Positions 7,548 through 16,332 of a stretch of 64,000 bases of DNA are shown here, in pieces. The translations under genes were made by a program, and so were the position numbers. The notes beneath the pieces are model-generated. The model was given only the letters and a program-made list of their open reading frames with translations. It searched no databases and was not told the origin of the DNA. The stretch comes from Lactobacillus johnsonii ATCC 33200 (GTDB lineage Bacteria > Bacillota > Bacilli > Lactobacillales > Lactobacillaceae): contig NZ_GG670121.1 of NCBI RefSeq assembly GCF_000159355.1, positions 332,358-396,357 on the forward strand. Direction: 5' to 3'. Positions within the stretch are counted from its first letter, which is position 1; each line of letters starts with the position of its first letter.

Positions 7548-8366
7548 CTAAATCTTAGCAAGAACACCAACACCGCCAAGAATAACTGAAAGAACTAAAA
7601 CAATTAAGATAGCCTTAGTTGAGGTCATCTTCTTCTTTCCAAGTAACCAGTAAACAAAGCCAACAATCAAAGCAGGCAATAGTTTAGGAATGATCATATC
7701 TAAGTTGTTTTGGATGTCCATGGTAACTTTACCGATTTGTGGTACCCAGGCAAACTTAACGTTAACCATCGTAGCTACTAAAGCACCAACCATAAATACA
7801 CCAAGTACTGTAGCAGCATCAGTTAAAGCATTCAAACGGTCTCTCATATCAGTAACAAGAGTTACTCCTTTATCATAAGCAAACCGTAGTTGCTTCCATC
7901 TGAAGAAACAGATAGCAATTTGAGCAGCAATCCAGATAAATACACCAACTGGGTTTCCTTGAGAAGCCATAGAAGCAGCCAAGGCACCGAAGATTGTCGG
8001 AATCAATGCAGCAAAGATTGAGTCACCAATTGCGGCGAAAGGTCCCATTAATCCAACCTTCAAACCAGTAACAGTATCTTTACCTTCAACACCTTCATTT
8101 TCTTCAATAGCTAAGTCAATACCGGTAATAATGGTATTGAAGAAGTTAGAAGTGTTAAAGAACTGAACATGCGTCTTCATCATTTCTTGTAATTCTGGAG
8201 TATTATCACCATAAATCTTACGAAGTTGTGGCAAGATTAAGAATAAATACCCAGTATTCTGCATTCTTTCATAGTTCCAACCTAGTTGGAAACCGAATAG
8301 AGAACGTCTGTTAATTTGATTAAAGTCTTTATCTGTTAATTTATAAGTTGGTTTAGAGTTCATCAT
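7548..8366 (-). CDS. Mannose-family PTS EIID membrane component
   Basis: The 272-residue protein has the EIID pattern: a soluble N-terminal half with RRSLFGFQLGWNYERMQNTG, the conserved GLKVGLMGPFAAIGDSIF stretch near residue 105-122, and hydrophobic segments toward the C-terminus (ALIVGFVYWLLGKK and ILIVLVLSVILGGVGVL). EIID is found only in the mannose family of PTS. Its start overlaps the end of EIIC by 14 bases, so the two membrane subunits are translated together. Confidence 0.92.
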   Translation of the reverse strand: MMNSKPTYKLTDKDFNQINRRSLFGFQLGWNYERMQNTGYLFLILPQLRKIYGDNTPELQEMMKTHVQFFNTSNFFNTIITGIDLAIEENEGVEGKDTVTGLKVGLMGPFAAIGDSIFAALIPTIFGALAASMASQGNPVGVFIWIAAQIAICFFRWKQLRFAYDKGVTLVTDMRDRLNALTDAATVLGVFMVGALVATMVNVKFAWVPQIGKVTMDIQNNLDMIIPKLLPALIVGFVYWLLGKKKMTSTKAILIVLVLSVILGGVGVLAKI

Positions 8367-9270
8367 CGGTGATTTCCCCCTCTGAAGCTACATTAGTGGA
8401 TTCTGTAGTAGTTGTGGCTTCTTTTGTTCCGCCTTTACCACTGCCACCTTTGCCACTAATTTCATCTTTGTAGTGTAAGATTGCAAATGCTAATCCAATC
8501 AAAGCCATTGCAAGCATTGGTAGGCCATTGAAAGTTGCAGTAAATGATTTATTTGCTGCTTGAAGACCTGTACCCAAAGTTTGAATGCTTGTAAACAAAA
8601 CTGAGAATAAAGTAGTAAATGTGAATCCCATAATTAAGTAAGCAATGTGCTTCTTAACTGGTAAGTAACGAAGCAAAATAGCAAAACCAACTGCAGGAAG
8701 GACAGCACCAGCTACTGTTAAACCAGTACCTAACCACTTTAAGTTTCCGTTCAATGAGTTAGCAATTGTTTGAACTAAGCCGCGTCCAAATGCTAAAGCA
8801 ATAAAGACAGGGATTGCACGAGATAAAGCCCATGGAATCGCACCGTAAAGGAAGTTTCTCTCGATTCCCTTATAATTGTTTTCTTCAATTAAGTGATCAA
8901 TTCTGTGAGCAAAATAAGTGTTAGCAAATCTTGCCAAAACGTCCAATTGAACCATGATTGCAGCTACAGGAACCGCAATTGAAGAAATAGCTACTTGTGG
9001 GCTCATTCCTTTAATACTTACAGAAAATGCTGTTGCTAAAACTGTACCAGTAGTTGCATCAATCTTAGAAGCACCACCGAAAGTACCAACACCTAAAACT
9101 GTAAGTTGCATGGCACCACCAATAATTAAACCGGTTTTTAAGTCACCCATGATTAAACCAGCAATCAAGCCAGCTCCAACTGGTGTATTCAATGATGAAT
9201 AAATTTGTAATTCATCAAGAATTTCATATCCAGCATAGAGGGTAAGTAGTAATATTTGCCACCAAGCCAT
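8353..9270 (-). CDS. Mannose-family PTS EIIC membrane component
   Basis: This 305-residue integral membrane subunit forms the sugar channel with EIID. It shows the family start MAWWQILLLTLYAGYEILDEL, then GLIAGLIMGDLKTGLIIGGAMQL and repeated Gly-rich membrane segments. The C-terminus is a Gly/Lys/Thr/Glu-rich polar tail of about 40 residues, longer than usual for EIIC. It is 11 bp downstream of EIIB and overlaps EIID. Its relatives include AgaC/AgaW-type permeases for galactosamine compounds; specificity is inferred from neighbours. Confidence 0.92.
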   Translation of the reverse strand: MAWWQILLLTLYAGYEILDELQIYSSLNTPVGAGLIAGLIMGDLKTGLIIGGAMQLTVLGVGTFGGASKIDATTGTVLATAFSVSIKGMSPQVAISSIAVPVAAIMVQLDVLARFANTYFAHRIDHLIEENNYKGIERNFLYGAIPWALSRAIPVFIALAFGRGLVQTIANSLNGNLKWLGTGLTVAGAVLPAVGFAILLRYLPVKKHIAYLIMGFTFTTLFSVLFTSIQTLGTGLQAANKSFTATFNGLPMLAMALIGLAFAILHYKDEISGKGGSGKGGTKEATTTTESTNVASEGEITDDEL

Positions 9271-9281
9271 AATTAAACCTC

Positions 9282-9770
9282 CTATTTAATCTTTTCATTC
9301 ATTAATTTCATAAAGTCATGAGAATCATCGCTTGGAGTTAACTGAGCTGTGATTTTCACACCCTTATCTGCTATTTTCTTAAAGTCTTCAACGTCTTTCT
9401 CTTCAACATTGATTTGCTTAGTCACTTGCTTAGTAGTATCAGTTTGGGACATGGTACCTACATTCAAGGTATCAAGTTTAAGACCTAAGTTAATTAAATC
9501 TAAGAAGGCTGCTGGCTTTTTAGCGACAATAAATACTCGCTGGTTACCATAACGATCATGAATTAAGTGATCAGCTGCAACCTTTGCTGGCAAAACACTA
9601 AGACGAGTAGTAAGAGGTGTAGCCATTCTTAAACCACTTTTTTGAATATCGCTTTTTGCTGCTTCTTCATCAACAACAATAATACGATCAGCTTGAAGTT
9701 TTGGAGTCCAAAGATTAGCTACTTGACCATGGACAAGTCGTCCATCAATTCTAGCTCCCACAATATTCAT
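9282..9770 (-). CDS. Mannose-family PTS EIIB component
   Basis: This 162-residue cytoplasmic protein passes phosphate to the incoming sugar. The phosphorylation site is His14 in ARIDGRLVHGQVANLW, the standard EIIB signature. Length is usual. It is the first gene of the PTS unit, which has its own promoter, operator and cre site in the 138-bp gap after nagA, so it can be transcribed separately from agaS-nagA while sharing their regulator. Confidence 0.92.
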   Translation of the reverse strand: MNIVGARIDGRLVHGQVANLWTPKLQADRIIVVDEEAAKSDIQKSGLRMATPLTTRLSVLPAKVAADHLIHDRYGNQRVFIVAKKPAAFLDLINLGLKLDTLNVGTMSQTDTTKQVTKQINVEEKDVEDFKKIADKGVKITAQLTPSDDSHDFMKLMNEKIK

Positions 9771-9799
9771 AAAGATTCCTCCATCTTTTGTAAATACTT

Positions 9800-9813
9800 T
9801 GTAAACGCTTTCT
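9800..9813. promoter_or_regulatory. cre site (CcpA) downstream of the PTS promoter
   Basis: Read on the minus strand, AGAAAGCGTTTACA matches 13 of 14 positions of TGWAANCGNTNWCA. It lies 10 bp downstream of the predicted -10 box and 30 bp before the EIIB start, a roadblock position typical of carbon catabolite repression. Confidence 0.8.
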
Positions 9814-9822
9814 ACAATTTAA

Positions 9823-9851
9823 ATCTTAGTATATTAAGTTTTGTTAGTCAA
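9823..9851 (-). promoter_or_regulatory. Promoter of the amino-sugar PTS operon
   Basis: On the minus strand TTGACT (9851-9846), a 17-bp spacer and TAAGAT (9828-9823) form a sigma-A-type promoter. The -35 box abuts the GntR-type operator at 9851-9866, and the cre site lies just downstream. Confidence 0.75.
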
Positions 9852-9866
9852 CTGGTTGTAACCACT
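9851..9866. promoter_or_regulatory. NagR/DasR-type operator upstream of the PTS operon
   Basis: ACTGGTTGTAACCACT has the inverted repeat TGGT-N4-ACCA, flanked by A-C/T and C-T, as in dre-type operators of GntR/HutC regulators of amino-sugar genes (NagR/YvoA, DasR). It touches the -35 box of the PTS promoter. A second copy with the same first six bases lies in front of the gntR-agaS-nagA operon. Confidence 0.75.
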
Positions 9867-9908
9867 TTTTTTAAGATTTTCTAAAGTTACTTGCAAAAGT
9901 ATAAACTT

Positions 9909-11066
9909 TTAAGCTTTGTAACGTGATTCACCGTTTAAATAAGTTTCACTTACAGTCATATCATGGTTTAATACAACAAAATCAGCTGGATGATCTGGCT
10001 TAATCACACCACACTTATCAAGTAAATTACAGCTCTTAGCCGGCACATAACTAGCCATCATAACTGCATCTTCAGGTGTTGCAACATTCCAATCAACTAC
10101 ATTCTTAACTGCATCCTTTAAGAGCAAAATACTACCTGCCAAATTATTAGTTTCTTTTAGACGTGCCATTCCATCCTTAACATAAACTGGCAATTCACCC
10201 AAAACATAGTCCCCATCTGGCATTAAACCTGCTTGCATGCAGTCTGTAATCAAGGCAATATGTTCTGGTCCCCGTGCGTTTACTAAAGCACGAACAGCCG
10301 GTTCTTCAACATGGTGACCATCGCAGATTAATTCATCGGTTGTTAAACGTGAAGAAAAAGCAGCACCAATAATATTAGGTGAGTGTTGTGACAAACTATT
10401 CATCCCATTAAATGTGTGGGTAAATACACTAGCACCAGCTTCAACACAACCAATAGCGTCTTCAAAATTAGAATCTGAGTGACCTAAGGCAACAACCAAG
10501 CCCATTTTTACTGCCTCACGTACAAACTGACGAGCATTTTTTCTTTCAGGTGCCATTGAAATCTTAATTAGCATGTCATCTGAAGCTTTACGCCATTTTT
10601 TCAAAAGCATAATTGATGGATCAGTCATGTACTTTGGATTTTCTGCTCCACCATGCTTCGGAGTAAAGAAAGGTCCTTCAAAATGCAAACCTTGAATTTT
10701 AGCACCAGTTTCTTCACCCTTATGTGCAGCAAACTTTTCACAAGTTTCTGTTAATTCTTTGTCACTAGCAGTAATAGTTGTTGGTAGCCAGCTAGTTACA
10801 CCAGCTTGCAATAAGCCATTTGAGATCTTGTCAATGCCTTCCCAGTCACTCTTCATCGTATCTTCATCAAGCAAACCATGAATATGTGTATCTACATAAC
10901 CAGGGGCAATCCATTGATCGCCATATTCTTTAATTAAGCCATGGCTCGGCTTTTCATCTTCTCGATAATATAAACCAAAGTTGCCATCATCTTGAACTTC
11001 AAGATAACCGCCCTTTTCAGTTATATTTTCTAAAAAGAATTTTCCTGCATGGATGTAATATGACAT
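9909..11066 (-). CDS. nagA: N-acetylglucosamine/galactosamine-6-phosphate deacetylase NagA
   Basis: This amidohydrolase removes acetate from N-acetylhexosamine-6-phosphate made by the PTS. The 385-residue protein has the metal motif THIHG (H61, H63), the metal-binding Glu in LHFEGPFF near 134, GHSDSNFEDA, the HTFNGMNSL loop and the catalytic Asp in LITDCMQAG near 277, so the site looks intact. It is 61 bp downstream of agaS and probably co-transcribed. NagA alone does not separate GlcNAc from GalNAc; pairing with AgaS rather than NagB favours the galactosamine route. Confidence 0.93.
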   Translation of the reverse strand: MSYYIHAGKFFLENITEKGGYLEVQDDGNFGLYYREDEKPSHGLIKEYGDQWIAPGYVDTHIHGLLDEDTMKSDWEGIDKISNGLLQAGVTSWLPTTITASDKELTETCEKFAAHKGEETGAKIQGLHFEGPFFTPKHGGAENPKYMTDPSIMLLKKWRKASDDMLIKISMAPERKNARQFVREAVKMGLVVALGHSDSNFEDAIGCVEAGASVFTHTFNGMNSLSQHSPNIIGAAFSSRLTTDELICDGHHVEEPAVRALVNARGPEHIALITDCMQAGLMPDGDYVLGELPVYVKDGMARLKETNNLAGSILLLKDAVKNVVDWNVATPEDAVMMASYVPAKSCNLLDKCGVIKPDHPADFVVLNHDMTVSETYLNGESRYKA

Positions 11067-11127
11067 AATAGTTAACTCCTTAAATTAATTTATATTTTGA
11101 TCTGAAACTGTTTTCAAAATTTGAATT

Positions 11128-12294
11128 TTATTTGATGAATTTGTGAATTGTTACTCCCTTAACCACACGGTTAACAGTACCTGTTGGGGATGGAGTATCT
11201 GGGGTATTTCCTACTTTGATTGAAGTAAGCAATGCAATTGTTTGTCCAAACATAATATCCGGTAAGGCTAAATATGCATCAGGCACTTCTTTTCCAGCAA
11301 AGGCAAAGAATTTCCCATCAAAATCTTGACCCTTTTTAAGCTGACCTACTCCCATTACTAACGGAACAATTTGATCGGCCTTAATCTCATCTAAAATATC
11401 CAAATCATATTTTCTGGTGTAGGTATTGTTAGAAACAAAGTCAAAAACAATCGTCTTCTTATCTAAAAATGATTTTGGACCATGTCTCAATCCCATCGAA
11501 GTATCAAATAAGGCTGCTACTTTTCCAGCTGTTAATTCCAAAATTTTAAGTCGTGCTTCTTCAGCTAATCCACCTAAAGCACCACTACCAATATAAGTAA
11601 TTCGATCAAAATCAGTATCAACTAACTTTTGAATTTCATCTTCACGGTCAATTACACTTTGGCCCATTTCAGCAATTTCATTAACAATTGCTTCTTTTTC
11701 AGCATCACTTCTAGTATCAAAAACTAATAAAGTAGCTAAACTCATACATGAAAACGAACCAGTCATTGCAAAACCTTGGTCTAATGATTTAGCAGGCATT
11801 AAAAGAACTAAGCCATTTGGATCATCTTTTAAGTCTTGAGCCAAATGTCCTTCTGGAGCACAGGTAATAGCAATTTGATATAAATTAGTAACTAATTGCT
11901 TAGCAAGTTCAACAGTTGCAACTGACTCAGGGGAATTACCGCTACGAGCAAAAGAAACCAAAATTGTTGGTGTATCTGCTTCAAGATAATCTTCCGGTGT
12001 TGAAACAATTTTAGTTGTATCAATTGCTTCAAAGTCGTATTTACTACGGTCTCCATGCTTTCTCAAATAAGGCATTACCGTATTGCCTACGTAAGCGCTA
12101 GTTCCTGCACCGGTAAAAATCACTTTTACCTTATCGAATTTTTTAGTAATTTTAGCTAAAAAATCATCGATTTCTGTTTTCTTTTCTTTATATATCTTAA
12201 AAGTTTCTTTCCATAAAGAAGGCTGTTGTTGAATTTCTCTAGTAGTAATATCTGCACCCATCTTTTTTAATTCTGCATCGGTTTTAGTAAACAT
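11128..12294 (-). CDS. agaS: SIS-domain aldose-ketose isomerase/deaminase AgaS
   Basis: The 388-residue protein has two SIS sugar-phosphate-binding domains: the first with FTGAGTSAYVG near residue 60 and FARSGNSPESVATVELA near 113, the second with YIGSGALGGLAEEARLKILELTAG cut here into YIGSGALGGL and EEARLKILELTAG from about 235. AgaS proteins act as galactosamine-6-phosphate deaminase/isomerases giving tagatose-6-phosphate. It lies between the GntR gene (20 bp upstream) and nagA. No tagatose kinase or aldolase is in the window, so later steps would come from elsewhere, for example lac genes. Confidence 0.9.
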   Translation of the reverse strand: MFTKTDAELKKMGADITTREIQQQPSLWKETFKIYKEKKTEIDDFLAKITKKFDKVKVIFTGAGTSAYVGNTVMPYLRKHGDRSKYDFEAIDTTKIVSTPEDYLEADTPTILVSFARSGNSPESVATVELAKQLVTNLYQIAITCAPEGHLAQDLKDDPNGLVLLMPAKSLDQGFAMTGSFSCMSLATLLVFDTRSDAEKEAIVNEIAEMGQSVIDREDEIQKLVDTDFDRITYIGSGALGGLAEEARLKILELTAGKVAALFDTSMGLRHGPKSFLDKKTIVFDFVSNNTYTRKYDLDILDEIKADQIVPLVMGVGQLKKGQDFDGKFFAFAGKEVPDAYLALPDIMFGQTIALLTSIKVGNTPDTPSPTGTVNRVVKGVTIHKFIK

Positions 12295-12314
12295 GAGCCT
12301 ATTCCTTTCAATAA

Positions 12315-13031
12315 TTAAACTAAATGATTGTATTGACGTGATCGATAAATGAATCTATCTCCTCTAGCAAGAGAAATAGTGAACTCGATCGGTACATTTT
12401 TATCATTGATTGCCCGTCTAAAAATCTTCAAACTTGCATCCCCAGGCTTAACACCCAAGATTTTGCTATCTTTTTCGTCCAAGTTAACTGCTTGTACATC
12501 TTCAAAAGCAAGAATACTTTGTTCATTATATTTTTGCTTCATCACTGTATATAAGTTGTCCTCTAGGTCTGACATTTTTAGATCAGGGAAATTTCTTTCA
12601 GGTAAATAAGTTTCTCCATACATTAGTGGTACTCCATCAGCTAGACGTAACCTAACTAATTTATATGCCTTCTCACCAGTTTTTAAATTAAGCTGATTTG
12701 CAACATCTTCTTCAGGTGTCACAAGTTCTAATGTGCGGTTTTGTGTTGTTGGCTTGTGACCTGCTTCAGACATCTGCTCACTAAAAGAATACATACTTCC
12801 CAAGTTGGTTTGATCTAGATAAATTGTCGAAACAAATGTACCTTTCCCATGCAATCGATAAATAATGCCGCGCTCTCCTAAATCATTTAATGCCAATCGA
12901 ATCGTATTTCGACTAACACCATACTCTTTCAAAAGTTGTCGTTCACTCGGTAATCGATCATTTGGCTTCATTTCATTCTTAATTTTCTTTTCGAGATCTG
13001 AAATAACTTGCTGATAAAGTGGTTTTTTCAT
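12315..13031 (-). CDS. GntR-family (NagR-like) regulator of the amino-sugar genes
   Basis: This 238-residue regulator has a winged helix-turn-helix (about 1-70; RLPSERQLLKEYGVSRNTIR and the wing HGKGTFVS) and a UTRA effector domain (about 95-230). Bacillus NagR of this subfamily binds TGGT-N4-ACCA operators and releases them on binding amino-sugar phosphates. Two such operators are present, one over its own promoter region and one at the PTS promoter, so it is the likely local repressor of agaS, nagA, the PTS and perhaps the divergent GH31 gene. Confidence 0.9.
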   Translation of the reverse strand: MKKPLYQQVISDLEKKIKNEMKPNDRLPSERQLLKEYGVSRNTIRLALNDLGERGIIYRLHGKGTFVSTIYLDQTNLGSMYSFSEQMSEAGHKPTTQNRTLELVTPEEDVANQLNLKTGEKAYKLVRLRLADGVPLMYGETYLPERNFPDLKMSDLEDNLYTVMKQKYNEQSILAFEDVQAVNLDEKDSKILGVKPGDASLKIFRRAINDKNVPIEFTISLARGDRFIYRSRQYNHLV

Positions 13032-13054
13032 CTTCTAACCCCATCCAATCTTTG

Positions 13055-13070
13055 ACTGGTTAGTACCACC
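13055..13070. promoter_or_regulatory. NagR/DasR-type operator at the gntR-agaS-nagA promoter
   Basis: ACTGGTTAGTACCACC has the inverted repeat TGGT-N4-ACCA. It lies between the -10 box (13077-13082) and the GntR start (13031), over the expected transcription start, a position suited to autorepression. It is the partner of the copy at 9851-9866. Confidence 0.72.
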
Positions 13071-13076
13071 TTCTAC

Positions 13077-13105
13077 AGAATATTCCAGAAAGCGCTTTAT
13101 GTCAA
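13077..13105 (-). promoter_or_regulatory. Promoter of gntR-agaS-nagA with embedded cre-like site
   Basis: On the minus strand a perfect TTGACA (13105-13100), a 17-bp spacer and TATTCT (13082-13077). The spacer contains a cre-like AGAAAGCGCTTTAT (13087-13100, plus-strand reading), so CcpA bound there would block polymerase directly. Confidence 0.82.
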
Positions 13106-13190
13106 ATCTAAAAAAACACGAAACTAATTTTTTCGTTATAATATGAACTATACGTAAATGAAAAATTTAATTTAAAGAAGAAAACTAATT

Positions 13191-16100
13191 ATGTCTGAAA
13201 TTACTAACAAACAACAACCTCAACATTTAAGTCGTTTAGTCCACGTGGCTAAGGGTACTCGCTACTATGATTTGCAATTTGCAGATGGAACAAGAGCGCG
13301 TCTATACATTATTGCTAAAGGTATCTTTCGTTTAATCGTTGATCCAGCAGCAGAATTTAAGCCTTTAACTCCATCATTAACCATCGCAGCAAGTAACTTT
13401 AGTTTGCGTCCATTTGAAGATTCCCAGCTTTTAGTAACCGATGAGACTTTCACCATTAAAAGCGGTCAGTTTTCACTTCGCTTACAAAAGAATCCAGCTA
13501 TCTTCAGTATTTTTGATGATCAATTACATCGCTACCGCATGATGCAAAGTAGTCCAATTGAACTGGGGAGCGATTATTCTAGCGAATTCTTACGTCAGAA
13601 CAAAAACGAATTCTACTACGGTGGCGGGATGCAAAATGGAAGCTTCAGCCACAAAGGAAAAATTATCGAGATTAAAAATACTAATTTAACTGGTCCCGGT
13701 GCTGTTGCTTGTCCAGAAGGATTTTTCTGGTCAAATGCTGGTTTTGCAGAGTTGAGAAACACATGGAAAGATGGTATCTACAACTTTAAGAGTGATGACG
13801 GGACTACAGCAGTTATTACCCATCAAACTCCTATTTTTGATAATTTCTATCTTTTAGGAGATTCTCCGGCGGAAATATTGCGTCAGTACTATAAAATTAC
13901 GGGTTCTCCTCTTTTCTTGCCGAAATATGCACTCGGTCTAGGTTATCTTGGTAATTACCTTGATACTTGTTGGACAGCAGCTAAACCTCAAGAAAATAGT
14001 GCAATTAAATTTGAAGACGGCAATACTTATAAAATTGCGCGTAGCAATGATGATATTGCGGCCAAGTCCTCTCTTAATGGAGAAGAACAGTACCAATTTT
14101 CTGCTCGGGCAATGATTGAAAGGTACAATTCATATCATCTTCCACTTAGTTGGTTTGTTCCTAACTATGAAAGCAAACAAGACTTAAATGACGATGAAAT
14201 GAATAATTTAGTTGATTTTGCAAAAGATCAAAATGTAAAAATAGGATTCTATGGATCCTTGCCTACTGATGCATCAGCTAATTTTTTAAAGTTCAAGACT
14301 GATCCTGCTAATTTCCCTAATGAAAAAATAATGCAGGACTTTGCTATTGCTAGTGAACCTCTAATTGATAAAAATCAAACCAATCGTCCTTGGGCAATGG
14401 CAAGTAATGGCTGGAGTGCTATTCAAACTTTGGCTACTACTGCAAATGAAGGTGTTGGTGGTGAATGGGAACAAATTGCTACTGAAATTGCTAGCTTTTT
14501 AAGTATGTCTCTTTCTGGGCAGCCAAATGTAGGAAGTGCTATTGATGGAAAAGAAGGCGGCGGTAATGCACAAGTAAATATCCGTGACTTACAATGGAAA
14601 GTCTTTACTCCACTTCTTTATTCAATTGATAATTATGGTAATATCCAAAAAACACCATTTGCATTTAATGCAAAAATGACTAGAATTACTCGCGCCTATC
14701 TTAAACTTAGAGAAAAAATCATTCCATATCTCTATACTCTTACGCGCGCGGCTCAAGATGGAATGCCAATTGTTAGACCGCTCTTCTTAGCTTTCCCTCA
14801 TGAACGAGTTAACTATACTAACCAAGTTAAACATGAATTTATGCTAGGAAATAACCTACTAATCGCTCCAATCACTAACGGGCGAGAAGATCCAAGTGGC
14901 GCTTCCCTAAAGGATAACCTCTACTTACCTGATCATCGAACAATGTGGATTGACCTCTTCACTGGCAAAAAACTAATTGGTGGTCGAATTTACGATAAGT
15001 TGCATTACCCACTCTGGCATCTTCCTGTATATGTACGCGGCGGTGCAATTTTACAAGAGTCATTAAGAAGTGCCCTTGTTTACCCACAAAGTAAGAGTTC
15101 AGCTATTTTATACGAAGATGATAATCAAACTAATGATTATGAAAAGGGCCATGCAGCTACCACGCAAATCACTAGCTCTGTTAGCGGATCAAATCTTCAT
15201 ATTACGGTCTACCCAACTGAAGGCAGCTACACGGGTCTTGAAGAAAAACAAATTACTAATTTAACTATTATGTCTGATCGTTATCCTGGTAAAGTTTCTC
15301 TTAAACTAAACGATCAATTTGTTCCACTAACTGAATATAACGATCTTGATAGCTTTAACAAAGCTGAAGAAGGTATCTTCTACCAGCAAGACTATATGCC
15401 ATGCAAAGAGTTTGGTTACTTTACTGGTCAATTGCAGCCAGCTCTTAGAGTGAGGACGCCTGCTGTTGATATTCATGACAATAAGTTCGAACTGATGATT
15501 GAAAACTTTAGTTATGGTAGCGAAGTAGAACAACACGCTATTATTGACTCAGCAATGGCTTCTCCAAGAAGTGCAGCAATTTTAACTGACCGCTTAACTT
15601 CAAAGAGCATTACTATTACCTGGACTAATCCAACTAATTTCGCAGATAAAAATATAATGGCCGATATCGAAGTTAACGGAATTGTTCATACTAATATTGA
15701 CGGTAATACTTTTACTTTCCATGAGCTTGAACCTAATACACGCTACCGCTTCAGAATTAGAAATAAGTTCGGTAATAAAGTATCCGATTGGTCAGAGTAC
15801 TTTGGCACCCATACAAAGCGTGATCAAATGGATTATGCCATTTCAAATGTTACAGTTTCTAGTACGGGAGAAAGCGAAGAGGATTTACCAGTCGAAAACT
15901 TAACTGATCTTAAATTAGCTAGTGAGTGGCTTTCTAAAGATCAAATTACTAAAGATAGTCCTCTAGACTTAACTTTTAATTTCAACCATATTTATAAACT
16001 CAGCCGGATGGTTTATGTTCCTCGTTCACGTGATCGCATCGGTCATGTTTTACGTGTTCAAGTTGCTATTTCCAAAGACGGAGAAAACTTCAGCGACTTT

Positions 16101-16250
16101 AGTAAAGAAATTAATTGGCCAAATGATGCTAAAAACAAGGTAATTGGCTTAAGAGATGTAGTTGCTAAATCAATTAAACTTAGAATTTTGGCAACTTCCG
16201 ATAATTTAGCCTCTGGAAAAGAAGTTCTATTCTTTATGGCAAAAGAATAA
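13191..16250 (+). CDS. GH31 family glycosidase, possible alpha-N-acetylgalactosaminidase, with FN3 and discoidin-like domains
   Basis: The 1019-residue protein has an N-terminal beta-sandwich (to about 230), a GH31 TIM barrel (about 235-620), a DUF5110-like segment (about 640-710), a fibronectin type III domain (about 790-875) and an F5/8-type C domain (about 880-1019). Barrel signatures include LSGQPNVGS and RDLQWKVFTPLL. No signal peptide is visible, so it acts inside the cell on imported sugar. By register, Asp371 (in KFKTDPANF) is a candidate nucleophile. Glu420 (in TTANEGVGGEW) sits where I recall a WTGD acid/base Asp in relatives, so activity may be altered. The divergent PTS, agaS and nagA suggest a GalNAc-containing substrate; alpha-glucosidase or alpha-xylosidase remain possible. 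Confidence 0.75.
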   Translation: MSEITNKQQPQHLSRLVHVAKGTRYYDLQFADGTRARLYIIAKGIFRLIVDPAAEFKPLTPSLTIAASNFSLRPFEDSQLLVTDETFTIKSGQFSLRLQKNPAIFSIFDDQLHRYRMMQSSPIELGSDYSSEFLRQNKNEFYYGGGMQNGSFSHKGKIIEIKNTNLTGPGAVACPEGFFWSNAGFAELRNTWKDGIYNFKSDDGTTAVITHQTPIFDNFYLLGDSPAEILRQYYKITGSPLFLPKYALGLGYLGNYLDTCWTAAKPQENSAIKFEDGNTYKIARSNDDIAAKSSLNGEEQYQFSARAMIERYNSYHLPLSWFVPNYESKQDLNDDEMNNLVDFAKDQNVKIGFYGSLPTDASANFLKFKTDPANFPNEKIMQDFAIASEPLIDKNQTNRPWAMASNGWSAIQTLATTANEGVGGEWEQIATEIASFLSMSLSGQPNVGSAIDGKEGGGNAQVNIRDLQWKVFTPLLYSIDNYGNIQKTPFAFNAKMTRITRAYLKLREKIIPYLYTLTRAAQDGMPIVRPLFLAFPHERVNYTNQVKHEFMLGNNLLIAPITNGREDPSGASLKDNLYLPDHRTMWIDLFTGKKLIGGRIYDKLHYPLWHLPVYVRGGAILQESLRSALVYPQSKSSAILYEDDNQTNDYEKGHAATTQITSSVSGSNLHITVYPTEGSYTGLEEKQITNLTIMSDRYPGKVSLKLNDQFVPLTEYNDLDSFNKAEEGIFYQQDYMPCKEFGYFTGQLQPALRVRTPAVDIHDNKFELMIENFSYGSEVEQHAIIDSAMASPRSAAILTDRLTSKSITITWTNPTNFADKNIMADIEVNGIVHTNIDGNTFTFHELEPNTRYRFRIRNKFGNKVSDWSEYFGTHTKRDQMDYAISNVTVSSTGESEEDLPVENLTDLKLASEWLSKDQITKDSPLDLTFNFNHIYKLSRMVYVPRSRDRIGHVLRVQVAISKDGENFSDFSKEINWPNDAKNKVIGLRDVVAKSIKLRILATSDNLASGKEVLFFMAKE

Positions 16251-16254
16251 AATT

Positions 16255-16305
16255 AAAAAGTCCGAAAAGATGAAATGATTGTACATTTCCTTTTCGGACT
16301 TTTTC
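16255..16305 (+). terminator. Terminator of the GH31 gene
   Basis: AAAAAGTCCGAAAAG pairs with CTTTTCGGACTTTTT, with an additional inner GAAATG/CATTTC stem, followed by a T run. It lies right after the GH31 stop and before the convergent esterase gene, and could serve both strands. Confidence 0.9.
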
Positions 16306-16332
16306 TATATATATTTTTTGTTTCACGTGAAA

